A stretch of DNA of 64,000 nucleotides from Calliphora vicina (lineage: Eukaryota > Arthropoda > Insecta > Diptera > Calliphoridae): NCBI RefSeq assembly GCF_958450345.1, contig NW_027052566.1, forward strand, positions 372,001 to 436,000, read 5' to 3'. Shown piece after piece: positions 41,780 through 56,600 of the stretch; position 1 is the first letter of the stretch, and each line of letters begins with the position of its first letter. Made by a program: the position numbers and the translations under genes. The notes below the pieces were generated by a model. The model was not told the origin of the DNA, searched no databases, and saw nothing but the letters and a program-made list of their open reading frames with translations.

Positions 41780-44198
41780 TATAGAAAATACTATAGTACA
41801 CAATATTTTCTATAGGAAATACTATAGTACACAATATTTTCTATAGGAAATACTATAGTACACAATATTTTCTATAGGAAATACTATAGTACACAATATT
41901 TTCTATAGGAAATACTGTAGTACACAATATTTTCTATAGGAAATACTATAGTACACAATATTTTCTATAGGAAATACTATAGTACACTATATTTTCTATA
42001 GGAAATACTATAGTACACAATATTTTCTATAGGAAATACTATAGTACACAATATTTTGTACAGGAAATACTGTAGTACACAATATTTTCTATAGGAAATA
42101 CTGTAGTACACAATTTTCTATAGGAAATACTGTAGTACACAATATTTTCTATAGGAAATACTGTATTACACAATATTTTCTATAGGAAATACTGTAGTAC
42201 ACAATATTTTCTATAGGAAATAATGTAGTACACAATATTTTCTATAGGAAATACTGTAGTGCACAATATTTTCTATAGGAAATACTGTAGTACACAATAT
42301 TTTCTATAGGAAATACTGTAGTACACAATATTTTCTATAGGAAATAATGTAGTACACAATATTTTCTATAGGAAATACTGTAGTGCACAATATTTTCTAT
42401 AGGAAATACTGTATTGCACAATATTTTCTATAGGAAATACTGTAGTGCACAATATTTTCTATAGGAAATACTGTAGTGCACAATATTTTCTATAGGAAAT
42501 ACTGTAGTGCACAATATTTTCTATAGGAAATACTGTAGTACACAATATTTTCTATAGGAAATACTGTAGTACACAATATTTTCTATAGGAAATACTGTAG
42601 TACACAATATTTTCTATAGGAAATACTGTAGTACACAATATTTTCTATAGGAAATACTGTAGTACACAATATTTTCTATAGGAAATACTGTAGTACACAA
42701 TATTTTCTATAGGAAATACTGTAGTAAACAAAATTGTCTATAGGAAATACTATAGTACACTATATTTTCTATAGGAAATACTGTAGTACACAAAATTTTC
42801 TATACGAAATACTATAGTACACAATATTTTCTATAGGAAATACTATAGTACACAATATTTTCTATAGGAAATACTATAGTACACAATATTTTCTATAGGA
42901 AATACTATAGTACACAATATTTTCTATAGGAAATACTATAGTACACAATATTTTCTATAGGAAATACTATAGTACACAATATTTTCTATAGGAAATACTG
43001 TAGTACACAATATTTTCTATAGGAAATACTGTAGTACACAATATTTTCTATAGGAAATACTGTAGTACACAATATTTTCTATAGGAAATACTGTAGTACA
43101 CAATATTTTCTATAGGAAATACTGTAGTACACAATATTTTCTATAGGAAATACTGTAGTACACAATATTTTCTATAGGAAATACTGTAGTACACAATATT
43201 TTCTATAGGAAATACTGTAGTACACAATATTTTCTATAGGAAATACTATAGTACACAATATTTTCTACAGGAAATACTGTAGTACACAATATTTTCTATA
43301 GGAAATACTGTAGTACACAATATTTTCTATAGGAAATACTGTAGTACACAATATTTTCTATAGGAAATACTGTAGTACACAATATTTTCTATAGGAAATA
43401 CTGTAGTACACAATATTTTCTATAGGAAATACTGTAGTACAAAATATTTTCTATAGGAAATACTGTAGTACAAAATATTTTCTATAGGAAATACTGTAGT
43501 ACAAAATATTTTCTATAGGAAATACTGTAGTACACAATATTTTCTATAGGAAATACTGTAGTACACAATATTTTCTATAGGAAATACTGTAGTACACAAT
43601 ATTTTCTATAGGAAATACTGTAGTACACAATATTTTCTATAGGAAATACTGTAGTCCACAATATTTTCTATAGGAAATACTGTAGTACACAATATTTTCT
43701 ATAGGAAATACTGTAGTACACAATATTTTCTATAGGAAATACTGTAGTACACAATATTTTCTATAGGAAATACTGTAGTACACAATATTTTCTATAGGAA
43801 ATACTGTAGTACACAATATTTTCTATAGGAAATACTGTAGTACACAATATTTTCTATAGGAAATACTGTAGTACACAATATTTTCTATAGGAAATACTGT
43901 AGTACACAATATTTTCTATAGGAAATACTGTAGTACACAATATTTTCTATAGGAAATACTGTAGTACACAATATTTTCTATAGGAAATACTGTAGTACAC
44001 AATATTTTCTATAGGAAATACTGTAGTACAAAATATTTTCTATAGGAAATACTGTAGTACACAATATTTTCTATAGGAAATACTGTAGTACACAATATTT
44101 TCTATAGGAAATACTGTAGTACACAAAATTTTCTATAGGAAATACTGTAGTACACAATATTTTCTATAGGAAATACTGTAGTACACAAAATTTTCTAT
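41780..44198. repeat. 2.4-2.6-kb tandem HOR, copy a
   Basis: Starts at ACAAAATT plus CTATAGAAAATAC (41,783) and carries the 29-bp unit (42,094), a duplicated AATAATG/GTGCAC segment, GTATTGCAC (42,411), AAACAAAATTGTC (42,724), a CTATACGAAATAC unit, three ACAAAATATT units near 43,440-43,510, and the only GTCCACAAT unit of this copy (about 43,654). Distance to the next copy is 2,416 bp (78 monomers minus 2 bp) at most markers. Confidence 0.9.
42220..42467. repeat. 124-bp (4-monomer) duplication inside the HOR barcode
   Basis: In copies a, b and c of the 42-48 kb HOR the AATAATGTAG unit appears twice, 124 bp apart (42,221 and 42,345 in this copy). This raises the distance from the 29-bp unit marker to GTATTGCAC from 176 to 300 bp. 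All five upstream barcode copies with that marker (24,085; 28,597; 32,065; 36,153; 38,662) have 176. The duplication therefore happened once and was then copied with its HOR. Confidence 0.88.
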
Positions 44199-46800
44199 AG
44201 AAAATACTATAGTACACAATATTTTCTATAGGAAATACTATAGTACACAATATTTTCTATAGGAAATACTATAGTACACAATATTTTCTATAGGAAATAC
44301 TATAGTACACAATATTTTCTATAGGAAATACTGTAGTACACAATATTTTCTATAGGAAATACTATAGTACACAATATTTTCTATAGGAAATACTATAGTA
44401 CACTATATTTTCTATAGGAAATACTATAGTACACAATATTTTCTATAGGAAATACTATAGTACACAATATTTTGTACAGGAAATACTGTAGTACACAATA
44501 TTTTCTATAGGAAATACTGTAGTACACAATTTTCTATAGGAAATACTGTAGTACACAATATTTTCTATAGGAAATACTGTATTACACAATATTTTCTATA
44601 GGAAATACTGTAGTACACAATATTTTCTATAGGAAATAATGTAGTACACAATATTTTCTATAGGAAATACTGTAGTGCACAATATTTTCTATAGGAAATA
44701 CTGTAGTACACAATATTTTCTATAGGAAATACTGTAGTACACAATATTTTCTATAGGAAATAATGTAGTACACAATATTTTCTATAGGAAATACTGTAGT
44801 GCACAATATTTTCTATAGGAAATACTGTATTGCACAATATTTTCTATAGGAAATACTGTAGTGCACAATATTTTCTATAGGAAATACTGTAGTGCACAAT
44901 ATTTTCTATAGGAAATACTGTAGTGCACAATATTTTCTATAGGAAATACTGTAGTACACAATATTTTCTATAGGAAATACTGTAGTACACAATATTTTCT
45001 ATAGGAAATACTGTAGTACACAATATTTTCTATAGGAAATACTGTAGTACACAATATTTTCTATAGGAAATACTGTAGTACACAATATTTTCTATAGGAA
45101 ATACTGTAGTACACAATATTTTCTATAGGAAATACTGTAGTACACAATATTTTCTATAGGAAATACTGTAGTAAACAAAATTGTCTATAGGAAATACTAT
45201 AGTACACTATATTTTCTATAGGAAATACTGTAGTACACAAAATTTTCTATACGAAATACTATAGTACACAATATTTTCTATAGGAAATACTATAGTACAC
45301 AATATTTTCTATAGGAAATACTATAGTACACAATATTTTCTATAGGAAATACTATAGTACACAATATTTTCTATAGGAAATACTATAGTACACAATATTT
45401 TCTATAGGAAATACTATAGTACACAATATTTTCTATAGGAAATACTGTAGTACACAATATTTTCTATAGGAAATACTGTAGTACACAATATTTTCTATAG
45501 GAAATACTGTAGTACACAATATTTTCTATAGGAAATACTGTAGTACACAATATTTTCTATAGGAAATACTGTAGTACACAATATTTTCTATAGGAAATAC
45601 TGTAGTACACAATATTTTCTATAGGAAATACTGTAGTACACAATATTTTCTATAGGAAATACTGTAGTACACAATATTTTCTATAGGAAATACTATAGTA
45701 CACAATATTTTCTACAGGAAATACTGTAGTACACAATATTTTCTATAGGAAATACTGTAGTACACAATATTTTCTATAGGAAATACTGTAGTACACAATA
45801 TTTTCTATAGGAAATACTGTAGTACACAATATTTTCTATAGGAAATACTGTAGTACAAAATATTTTCTATAGGAAATACTGTAGTACAAAATATTTTCTA
45901 TAGGAAATACTGTAGTACAAAATATTTTCTATAGGAAATACTGTAGTACACAATATTTTCTATAGGAAATACTGTAGTACACAATATTTTCTATAGGAAA
46001 TACTGTAGTACACAATATTTTCTATAGGAAATACTGTAGTACACAATATTTTCTATAGGAAATACTGTAGTCCACAATATTTTCTATAGGAAATACTGTA
46101 GTACACAATATTTTCTATAGGAAATACTGTAGTACACAATATTTTCTATAGGAAATACTGTAGTACACAATATTTTCTATAGGAAATACTGTAGTACACA
46201 ATATTTTCTATAGGAAATACTGTAGTACACAATATTTTCTATAGGAAATACTGTAGTACACAATATTTTCTATAGGAAATACTGTAGTACACAATATTTT
46301 CTATAGGAAATACTGTAGTACACAATATTTTCTATAGGAAATACTGTAGTACACAATATTTTCTATAGGAAATACTGTAGTACACAATATTTTCTATAGG
46401 AAATACTGTAGTACACAATATTTTCTATAGGAAATACTATAGTGCACAATATTTTCTATAGGAAATACTGTAGTACACAATATTTTCTATAGGAAATACT
46501 ATGGTACACAATATTTTCTACAGGAAATACTGTAGTACACAATATTTTCTATAGGAAATACTGTAGTACACAATATTTTCTATAGGAAATACTGTAGTAC
46601 AAAATATTTTCTATAGGAAATACTGTAGTACACAATATTTTCTATAGGAAATACTGTAGTACACAATATTTTCTATAGGAAATACTGTAGTACACAATAT
46701 TTTCTATAGGAAATACTGTAGTACACAAAATTTTCTATAGGAAATACTGTAGTACACAATATTTTCTATAGGAAATACTGTAGTACACAAAATTTTCTAT
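44199..46800. repeat. 2.4-2.6-kb tandem HOR, copy b
   Basis: Same series as copy a: 29-bp unit at 44,510, GTATTGCAC at 44,827, AAACAAAATTGTC at 45,171, three ACAAAATATT units near 45,850-45,920 and GTCCACAAT at about 46,070. Near its end it has a GTGCAC A-type and GGTACAC/CTACAGG stretch (46,440-46,530) that matches 41,410-41,530 upstream of copy a rather than the end of copy a. Confidence 0.9.
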
Positions 46801-48700
46801 AGAAAATACTATAGTACACAATATTTTCTTTAGGAAATACTATAGTACACAATATTTTCTATAGGAAATACTATAGTACACAATATTTTCTATAGGAAAT
46901 ACTATAGTACACAATATTTTCTATAGGAAATACTGTAGTACACAATATTTTCTATAGGAAATACTATAGTACACAATATTGTCTATAGGAAATACTATAG
47001 TACACTATATTTTCTATAGGAAATACTATAGTACACAATATTTTGTACAGGAAATACTGTAGTACACAATATTTTCTATAGGAAATACTGTAGTACACAA
47101 TTTTCTATAGGAAATACTGTAGTACACAATATTGTCTATAGGAAATACTGTATTACACAATATTTTCTATAGGAAATACTGTAGTACACAATATTTTCTA
47201 TAGGAAATAATGTAGTACACAATATTTTCTATAGGAAATACTGTAGTGCACAATATTTTCTATAGGAAATACTGTAGTACACAATATTTTCTATAGGAAA
47301 TACTGTAGTACACAATATTTTCTATAGGAAATAATGTAGTACACAATATTTTCTATAGGAAATACTGTAGTGCACAATATTTTCTATAGGAAATACTCTA
47401 TTGCACAATATTTTCTATAGGAAATACTGTAGTGCACAATATTTTCTATAGGAAATACTGTAGTGCACAATATTTTCTATAGGAAATACTGTAGTGCACA
47501 ATATTTTCTATAGGAAATACTGTAGTACACAATATTTTCTATAGGAAATACTGTAGTACACAATATTTTCTATAGGAAATACTGTAGTACACAATATTTT
47601 CTATAGGAAATACTGTAGTACACAATATTTTCTATAGGAAATACTGTAGTACACAATATTTTCTATAGGAAATACTGTAGTACACAATATTTTCTATAGG
47701 AAATACTGTAGTAAACAAAATTGTCTATAGGAAATACTATAGTACACTATATTTTCTATAGGAAATACTGTAGTACACAAAATTTTCTATACGAAATACT
47801 ATAGTACACAATATTTTCTATAGGAAATATTATAGTACACAATATTTTCTATAGGAAATACTATAGTACACAATATTTTCTATAGGAAATACTGTAGTAC
47901 ACAATATTTTCTATAGGAAATACTATAGTACACAATATTTTCTATAGGAAATACTGTAGTACACAATATTTTCTATAGGAAATACTGTAGTACACAATAT
48001 TTTCTATAGGAAATACTGTAGTACACAATATTTTCTATAGGAAATACTGTAGTACACAATATTTTCTATAGGAAATACTGTAGTACACAATATTTTCTAT
48101 AGGAAATACTGTAGTACACAATATTTTCTATAGGAAATACTGTAGTACACAATATTTTCTATAGGAAATACTGTAGTACACAATATTTTCTATAGGAAAT
48201 ACTATAGTACACAATATTTTCTACAGGAAATACTGTAGTACACAATATTTTCTATAGGAAATACTGTAGTACACAATATTTTCTATAGGAAATACTGTAG
48301 TACACAATATTTTCTATAGGAAATACTGTAGTACACAATATTTTCTATAGGAAATACTGTAGTACACAATATTTTCTATAGGAAATACTGTAGTACACAA
48401 TATTTTCTATAGGAAATACTGTAGTACACAATATTTTCTATAGGAAATACTGTAGTACAAAATATTTTCTATAGGAAATACTGTAGTACACAATATTTTC
48501 TATAGGAAATACTGTAGTACACAATATTTTCTATAGGAAATACTGTAGTACACAATATTTTCTATAGGAAATACTGTAGTACACAATATTTTCTATAGGA
48601 AATACTGTAGTACACAATATTTTCTATAGGAAATACTGTAGTACACAATATTTTCTATAGGAAATACTGTAGTACACAATATTTTCTATAGGAAATACTG
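46801..48700. repeat. 2.4-2.6-kb tandem HOR, copy c (partial or diverged)
   Basis: The barcode recurs 2,571 bp after copy b (29-bp unit 47,081; modified barcode unit 47,398; AAACAAAATTGTC 47,711). It has private changes (ACTCTATTGCAC; ACAATATTGTCTATAGG near 46,980 and 47,130) and only one ACAAAATATT unit, near 48,450. It then fades into a long G-type run with no GTCCACAAT unit. Confidence 0.82.
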
Positions 48701-49139
48701 TAGTACACAATATTTTCTATAGGAAATACTGTAGTACACAATATTTTCTATAGGAAATACTGTAGTACACAATATTTTCTATAGGAAATACTGTAGTACA
48801 CAATATTTTCTATAGGAAATACTGTAGTACACAATATTTTCTATAAGAAATACTGTAGTACACAATATTTTCTATAGGAAATACTGTAGTACACAATATT
48901 TTCTATAGGAAATACTGTAGTACACAATATTTTCTATAGGAAATACTGTAGTACACAATATTTTCTATAGGAAATACTGTAGTACACAATATTTTCTATA
49001 GGAAATACTGTAGTACACAATATTTTCTATAGGAAATACTGTAGTACACAATATTTTCTATAGGAAATACTGTAGTACACAATATTTTCTATAGGAAATA
49101 CTGTAGTACACAATATTTTCTATAGGAAATACTATAGTA

Positions 49140-52100
49140 CACAATATTTTCTATAGGAAACACTGTAGTACAGAATATTTTCTATAGGAAATACTATAGT
49201 ACACAATATTTTCTATGGGAAATACTGTAGTACAGAATATTTTCTATAGGAAATACTATAGTACACAATATTTTCTATAGGAAATACTGTAGTACACAAT
49301 ATTTTCTATAGGAAATACTGTAGTACACAAAATTTTCTATAGGAAATACTATAGTACACAATATTTTCTATAGGAAATACTGTAGTACACAATATTTTCT
49401 ATAGGAAATACTGCAGTACAGAATATTTTCTATAGGAAATACTGTAGTACACAATATTTTCTATAGGAAATACTGTAGTACACAATATTTTCTATAGGAA
49501 ATACTGTAGTACACAAAATTTTCTATAGGAAATACTATAGTACACAAAATTTTCTATAGGAAATACTATAGTACACAATATTTTCTATAGGAAATACTGT
49601 AGTACACAATATTTTCTATAGGAAATACTGCAGTACAGAATATTTTCTATAGGAAATACTGTAGTACACAATATTTTCTATAGGAAATACTGTAGTACAC
49701 AATATTTTCTATAGGAAATACTGTAGTACACAATATTTTTTATAGGAAATACTGTAGTACACAATATTTTCTATAGGAAATACTGTAGTACACAATATTT
49801 TCTATAGGAACTACTGTAGTACACAATATTTTCTATAGGAAATACTGTAGTACACAAAATTTTCTATAGGAAATACTATAGTACACAATATTTTCTATAG
49901 GAAATACTGTAGTACACAAAATTTTCTATAGGAAATACTATAGTACACAATATTTTCTATAGGAAATACTATAGTACACAATATTTTCTATAGGAAATAC
50001 TATAGTACACAATATTTTCTATAGGAAATACTATAGTGCACAATATTTTCTATAGGAAATACTGTAGTACACAATATTTTCTATAGGAAATACTATAGTA
50101 CACAATATTTTCTATAGGAAATACTATAGTACACAATATTTTCTATAGGAAATACTATAGTACACAATATTTTCTATAGGAAATACTATGGTACACAATA
50201 TTTTCTATAGGAAATACTATGGTACACAATATTTTCTACAGGAAATACTGTAGTACACAATATTTTCTATAGGAAATACTGTAGTACACAATATTTTCTA
50301 TAGGAAATACTGTAGTACACAATATTTTCTATAGGAAATACTGTAGTACACAATATTTTCTATAGGAAATACTGTAGTACACAATATTTTCTATAGGAAA
50401 TACTGTAGTACACCATATTTTCTATAGGAAATACTGTAGTACACCATATTTTCTATAGGAAATACTGTAGTACACAATATTTTCTATAGGAAATACTGTA
50501 GTACACAATATTTTCTATAGGAAATACTGTAGTACACAATATTTTCTATAGGAAATACTGTAGTACACAATATTTTCTATAGGAAATACTGTAGTACACA
50601 ATATTTTCTATAGGAAATACTGTAGTACACAATATTTTCTATAGGAAATACTGTAGTACACAATATTTTCTATAGGAAATACTGTAGTACACAATATTTT
50701 CTATAGGAAATACTGTAGTACACAATATTTTCTATAGGAAATACTGTAGTACACAATATTTTCTATAGGAAATACTGTAGTACACAATATTTTCTATAGG
50801 AAATACTGTAGTACACAATATTTTCTATAGGAAATACTGTAGTACACAATATTTTCTATAGGAAATACTGTAGTACACAATATTTTCTATAGGAAATACT
50901 ATAGTACACAATATTTTCTATGGGAAATACTGTAGTACAGAATATTTTCTATAGGAAATACTATAGTACACAATATTTTCTATAGGAAATACTGTAGTAC
51001 ACAAAATTTTCTATAGGAAATACTGTAGTACACAAAATTTTCTATAGGAAATACTATAGTACACAAAATTTTCTATAGGAAATACTATAGTACACAATAT
51101 TTTCTATAGGAAATACTGTAGTACACAATATTTTCTATAGGAAATACTGCAGTACAGAATATTTTCTATAGGAAATACTGTAGTACACAATATTTTCTAT
51201 AGGAAATACTGTAGTACACAATATTTTCTATAGGAAATACTGTAGTACACAATATTTTTTATAGGAAATACTGTAGTACACAATATTTTCTATAGGAAAT
51301 ACTGTAGTACACAATATTTTCTATAGGAACTACTGTAGTACACAATATTTTCTATAGGAAATACTGTAGTACACAAAATTTTCTATAGGAAATACTATAG
51401 TACACAATATTTTCTATAGGAAATACTGTAGTAAACAAAATTTTCTATAGGAAATACTATAGTACACAATATTTTCTATAGGAAATACTATAGTACACAA
51501 TATTTTCTATAGGAAATACTATAGTACACAATATTTTCTATAGGAAATACTATAGTACACAATATTTTCTATAGGAAATACTATAGTGCACAATATTTTC
51601 TATAGGAAATACTGTAGTACACAATATTTTCTATAGGAAATACTATAGTACACAATATTTTCTATAGGAAATACTATAGTACACAATATTTTCTATAGGA
51701 AATACTGTAGTACACAATATTTTCTATAGGAAATACTGTAGTACACAATATTTTCTATAGGAAATACTGTAGTACACAATATTTTCTATAGGAAATACTG
51801 TAGTACACAATATTTTCTATAGGAAATACTGTAGTACACCATATTTTCTATAGGAAATACTGTAGTACACCATATTTTCTATAGGAAATACTGTAGTACA
51901 CAATATTTTCTATAGGAAATACTGTAGTACACAATATTTTCTATAGGAAATACTGTAGTACACAATATTTTCTATAGGAAATACTGTAGTACACAATATT
52001 TTCTATAGGAAATACTGTAGTACACAATATTTTCTATAGGAAATACTGTAGTACACAATATTTTCTATAGGAAATACTGTAGTACACAATATTTTCTATA

Positions 52101-53600
52101 GGAAATACTGTAGTACACAATATTTTCTATAGGAAATACTGTAGTACACAATATTTTCTATTGGAAATACTGTAGTACACAATATTTTCTATAGGAAATA
52201 CTGTAGTACACAATATTTTCTATAGGAAATACTGTAGTACACAATATTTTCTATAGGAAATACTGTAGTACACAATATTTTCTATAGGAAATACTGTAGT
52301 ACACAATATTTTCTATAGGAAATACTATAGTACACAATATTTTCTATGGGAAATACTGTAGTACACAATATTTTCTATAGGAAATACTATAGTACACAAT
52401 ATTTTCTATAGGAAATACTGTAGTACACAATATTTTCTATAGGAAATACTGTAGTACACAAAATTTTCTATAGGAAATACTATAGTACACAAAATTTTCT
52501 ATAGGAAATACTATAGTACACAATATTTTCTATAGGAAATACTGTAGTACACAATATTTTCTATAGGAAATACTGCAGTACAGAATATTTTCTATAGGAA
52601 ATACTGTAGTACACAATATTTTCTATAGGAAATACTGTAGTACACAATATTTTCTATAGGAAATACTGTAGTACACAATATTTTTTATAGGAAATACTGT
52701 AGTACACAATATTTTCTATAGGAAATACTGTAGTACACAATATTTTCTATAGGAACTACTGTAGTACACAATATTTTCTATAGGAAATACTGTAGTACAC
52801 AAAATTTTCTATAGGAAATACTATAGTACACAATATTTTCTATAGGAAATACTGTAGTAAACAAAATTTTCTATAGGAAATACTATAGTACACAATATTT
52901 TCTATAGGAAATACTATAGTACACAATATTTTCTATAGGAAATACTATAGTACACAATATTTTCTATAGGAAATACTATAGTGCACAATATTTTCTATAG
53001 GAAATACTGTAGTACACAATATTTTCTATAGGAAATACTATAGTACACAATATTTTCTATAGGAAATACTATAGTACACAATATTTTCTATAGGAAATAC
53101 TATGGTACACAATATTTTCTACAGGAAATACTGTAGTACACAATATTTTCTATAGGAAATACTGTAGTACACAATATTTTCTATAGGAAATACTGTAGTA
53201 CACAATATTTTCTATAGGAAATACTGTAGTACACAATATTTTCTATAGGAAATACTGTAGTACACCATATTTTCTATAGGAAATACTGTAGTACACAATA
53301 TTTTCTATAGGAAATACTGTAGTACACCATATTTTCTATAGGAAATACTGTAGTACACAATATTTTCTATAGGAAATACTGTAGTACACCATATTTTCTA
53401 TAGGAAATACTGTAGTACACAATATTTTCTATAGGAAATACTGTAGTACACAATATTTTCTATAGGAAATACTGTAGTACACAATATTTTCTATAGGAAA
53501 TACTGTAGTACACAATATTTTCTATAGGAAATACTGTAGTATACAATATTTTCTATAGGAAATACTGTAGTACACAATATTTTCTATAGGAAATACTGTA
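49140..53600. repeat. HOR domain with ~1.43-1.7-kb periodicity
   Basis: CTATGGGAAATAC units at 49,213, 50,918 and 52,344 are 1,705 (55 monomers) and 1,426 (46 monomers) apart. GGAACTAC units at 49,807, 51,326 and 52,752 are 1,519 (49) and 1,426 (46) apart. Between them the order ACAAAATT, GCAGTACAG, TTTTTTATAGG, GGAACTAC, AAACAAAATT or ACAAAATT, GTGCAC, ACACCAT is kept. All spacings are whole multiples of 31. Confidence 0.87.
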
Positions 53601-56600
53601 GTACACAATATTTTCTATAGGAAATACTGTAGTACACAATATTTTCTATACGAAATACTGTAGTACACAATATTTTCTATAGGAAATACTGTAGTACACA
53701 ATATTTTCTATAGGAAATACTGTAGTACACAATATTTTCTATAGGAAATACTGTAGTACACAATATTTTCTATAGGAAATACTGTAGTACACAATATTTT
53801 CTATAGGAAATACTGTAGTACACAATATTTTCTATAGGAAATACTGTAGTACACAATATTTTCTATAGGAAATACTGTAGTACACAATATTTTCTATAGG
53901 AAATACTGTAGTACACAATATTTTCTATAGGAAATACTGTAGTACACAATATTTTCTATAGGAAATACTGTAGTACACAATATTTTCTATAGGAAATACT
54001 GTAGTACACAATATTTTCTATAGGAAATACTGTAGTACACAATATTTTCTATAGGAAATACTGTAGTACACAATATTTTCTATAGGAAATACTGTAGTAC
54101 ACAATATTTTCTATAGGAAATACTGTAGTACACAATATTTTCTATAGGAAATACTGTAGTACACAATATTTTCTATAGGAAATACTGTAGTACACAATAT
54201 TTTCTATAGGAAATACTGTAGTACACAATATTTTCTATGGGAAATACTGTAGTACAGAATATTTTCTATAGGAAATACTGTAGTACAGAATATTTTCTAT
54301 AGGAAATACTGTAGTACACAATATTTTCTATAGGAAATACTGTAGTACACAATATTTTCTATAGGAAATAATGTAGTACAGAATATTTTCTATAGGAAAT
54401 ACTGTAGTACACAATATTTTCTATAGGAAATACTGTAGTACAGAATATTTTCTATAGGAAGTACTGTAGTACAGAATATTTTCTATAGGAAATACTGTAG
54501 TACACAATATTTTCTATAGGAAATACTGTAGTACACAATATTTTCTATAGGAAATACTGTAGTACACAATATTTTCTATAGGAAATACTGTAGTACACAA
54601 TATTTTCTATATGAAATACTGTAGGACACAATATTTTCTATAGGAAATACTGTAGTACACAATATTTTCTATAGGAAATACTGTAGTACACAATATTTTC
54701 TATAGGAAATACTGTAGTACACAATATTTTCTATAGGAAATACTGCAGTACACAAAATTTTCTATAGGAAATACTATAGTACACAATATTTTCTATAGGA
54801 AATACTATAGTACACAATATTTTCTATAGGAAATACTATAGTACACAATATTTTCTATAGGAAATACTGTAGTACACAATATTTTCTATAGGAAATACTG
54901 TAGTACACAATATTTTCTATAGGAAATACTATAGTACACAATATTTTCTATAGGAAATACTGTAGTACACAATATTTTCTATAGGAAATACTGCAGTACA
55001 GAATATTTTCTATAGGAAATACTGTAGTACACAATATTTTCTATAGGAAATACTGTAGTACACAATATTTTCTATAGGAAATACTGTAGTACACAATATT
55101 TTCTATAGGAAATACTGTAGTACACAATATTTTTTATAGGAAATACTGTAGTACACAATATTTTCTATAGGAAATACTGTAGTACACAATATTTTCTATA
55201 GGAAATACTGTAGTACACAATATTTTCTATAGGAAATACTATAGTACACAATATTTTCTATGGGAAATACTGTAGTACACAATATTTTCTATAGGAAATA
55301 CTATAGTACACAATATTTTCTATAGGAAATACTGTAGTACACAATATTTTCTATAGGAAATACTGTAGTACACAAAATTTTCTATAGGAAATACTATAGT
55401 ACACAAAATTTTCTATAGGAAATACTATAGTACACAATATTTTCTATAGGAAATACTGTAGTACACAATATTTTCTATAGGAAATACTGCAGTACAGAAT
55501 ATTTTCTATAGGAAATACTGTAGTACACAATATTTTCTATAGGAAATACTGTAGTACACAATATTTTCTATAGGAAATACTGTAGTACACAATATTTTTT
55601 ATAGGAAATACTGTAGTACACAATATTTTCTATAGGAAATACTGTAGTACACAATATTTTCTATAGGAACTACTGTAGTACACAATATTTTCTATAGGAA
55701 ATACTGTAGTACACAAAATTTTCTATAGGAAATACTATAGTACACAATATTTTCTATAGGAAATACTGTAGTAAACAAAATTTTCTATAGGAAATACTAT
55801 AGTACACAATATTTTCTATAGGAAATACTATAGTACACAATATTTTCTATAGGAAATACTATAGTACACAATATTTTCTATAGGAAATACTATAGTGCAC
55901 AATATTTTCTATAGGAAATACTGTAGTACACAATATTTTCTATAGGAAATACTATAGTACACAATATTTTCTATAGGAAATACTATAGTACACAATATTT
56001 TCTATAGGAAATACTATGGTACACAATATTTTCTACAGGAAATACTGTAGTACACAATATTTTCTATAGGAAATACTGTAGTACACAATATTTTCTATAG
56101 GAAATACTGTAGTACACAATATTTTCTATAGGAAATACTGTAGTACACAATATTTTCTATAGGAAATACTGTAGTACACCATATTTTCTATAGGAAATAC
56201 TGTAGTACACAATATTTTCTATAGGAAATACTGTAGTACACCATATTTTCTATAGGAAATACTGTAGTACACAATATTTTCTATAGGAAATACTGTAGTA
56301 CACCATATTTTCTATAGGAAATACTGTAGTACACAATATTTTCTATAGGAAATACTGTAGTACACAATATTTTCTATAGGAAATACTGTAGTACACAATA
56401 TTTTCTATAGGAAATACTGTAGTACACAATATTTTCTATAGGAAATACTGTAGTATACAATATTTTCTATACGAAATATTTTCTATAGGAAATACTGTAG
56501 TACACAATATTTTCTATAGGAAATACTGTAGTACACAATATTTTCTATAGGAAATACTGTAGTACACAATATTTTCTATAGGAAATACTGTAGTACACAA

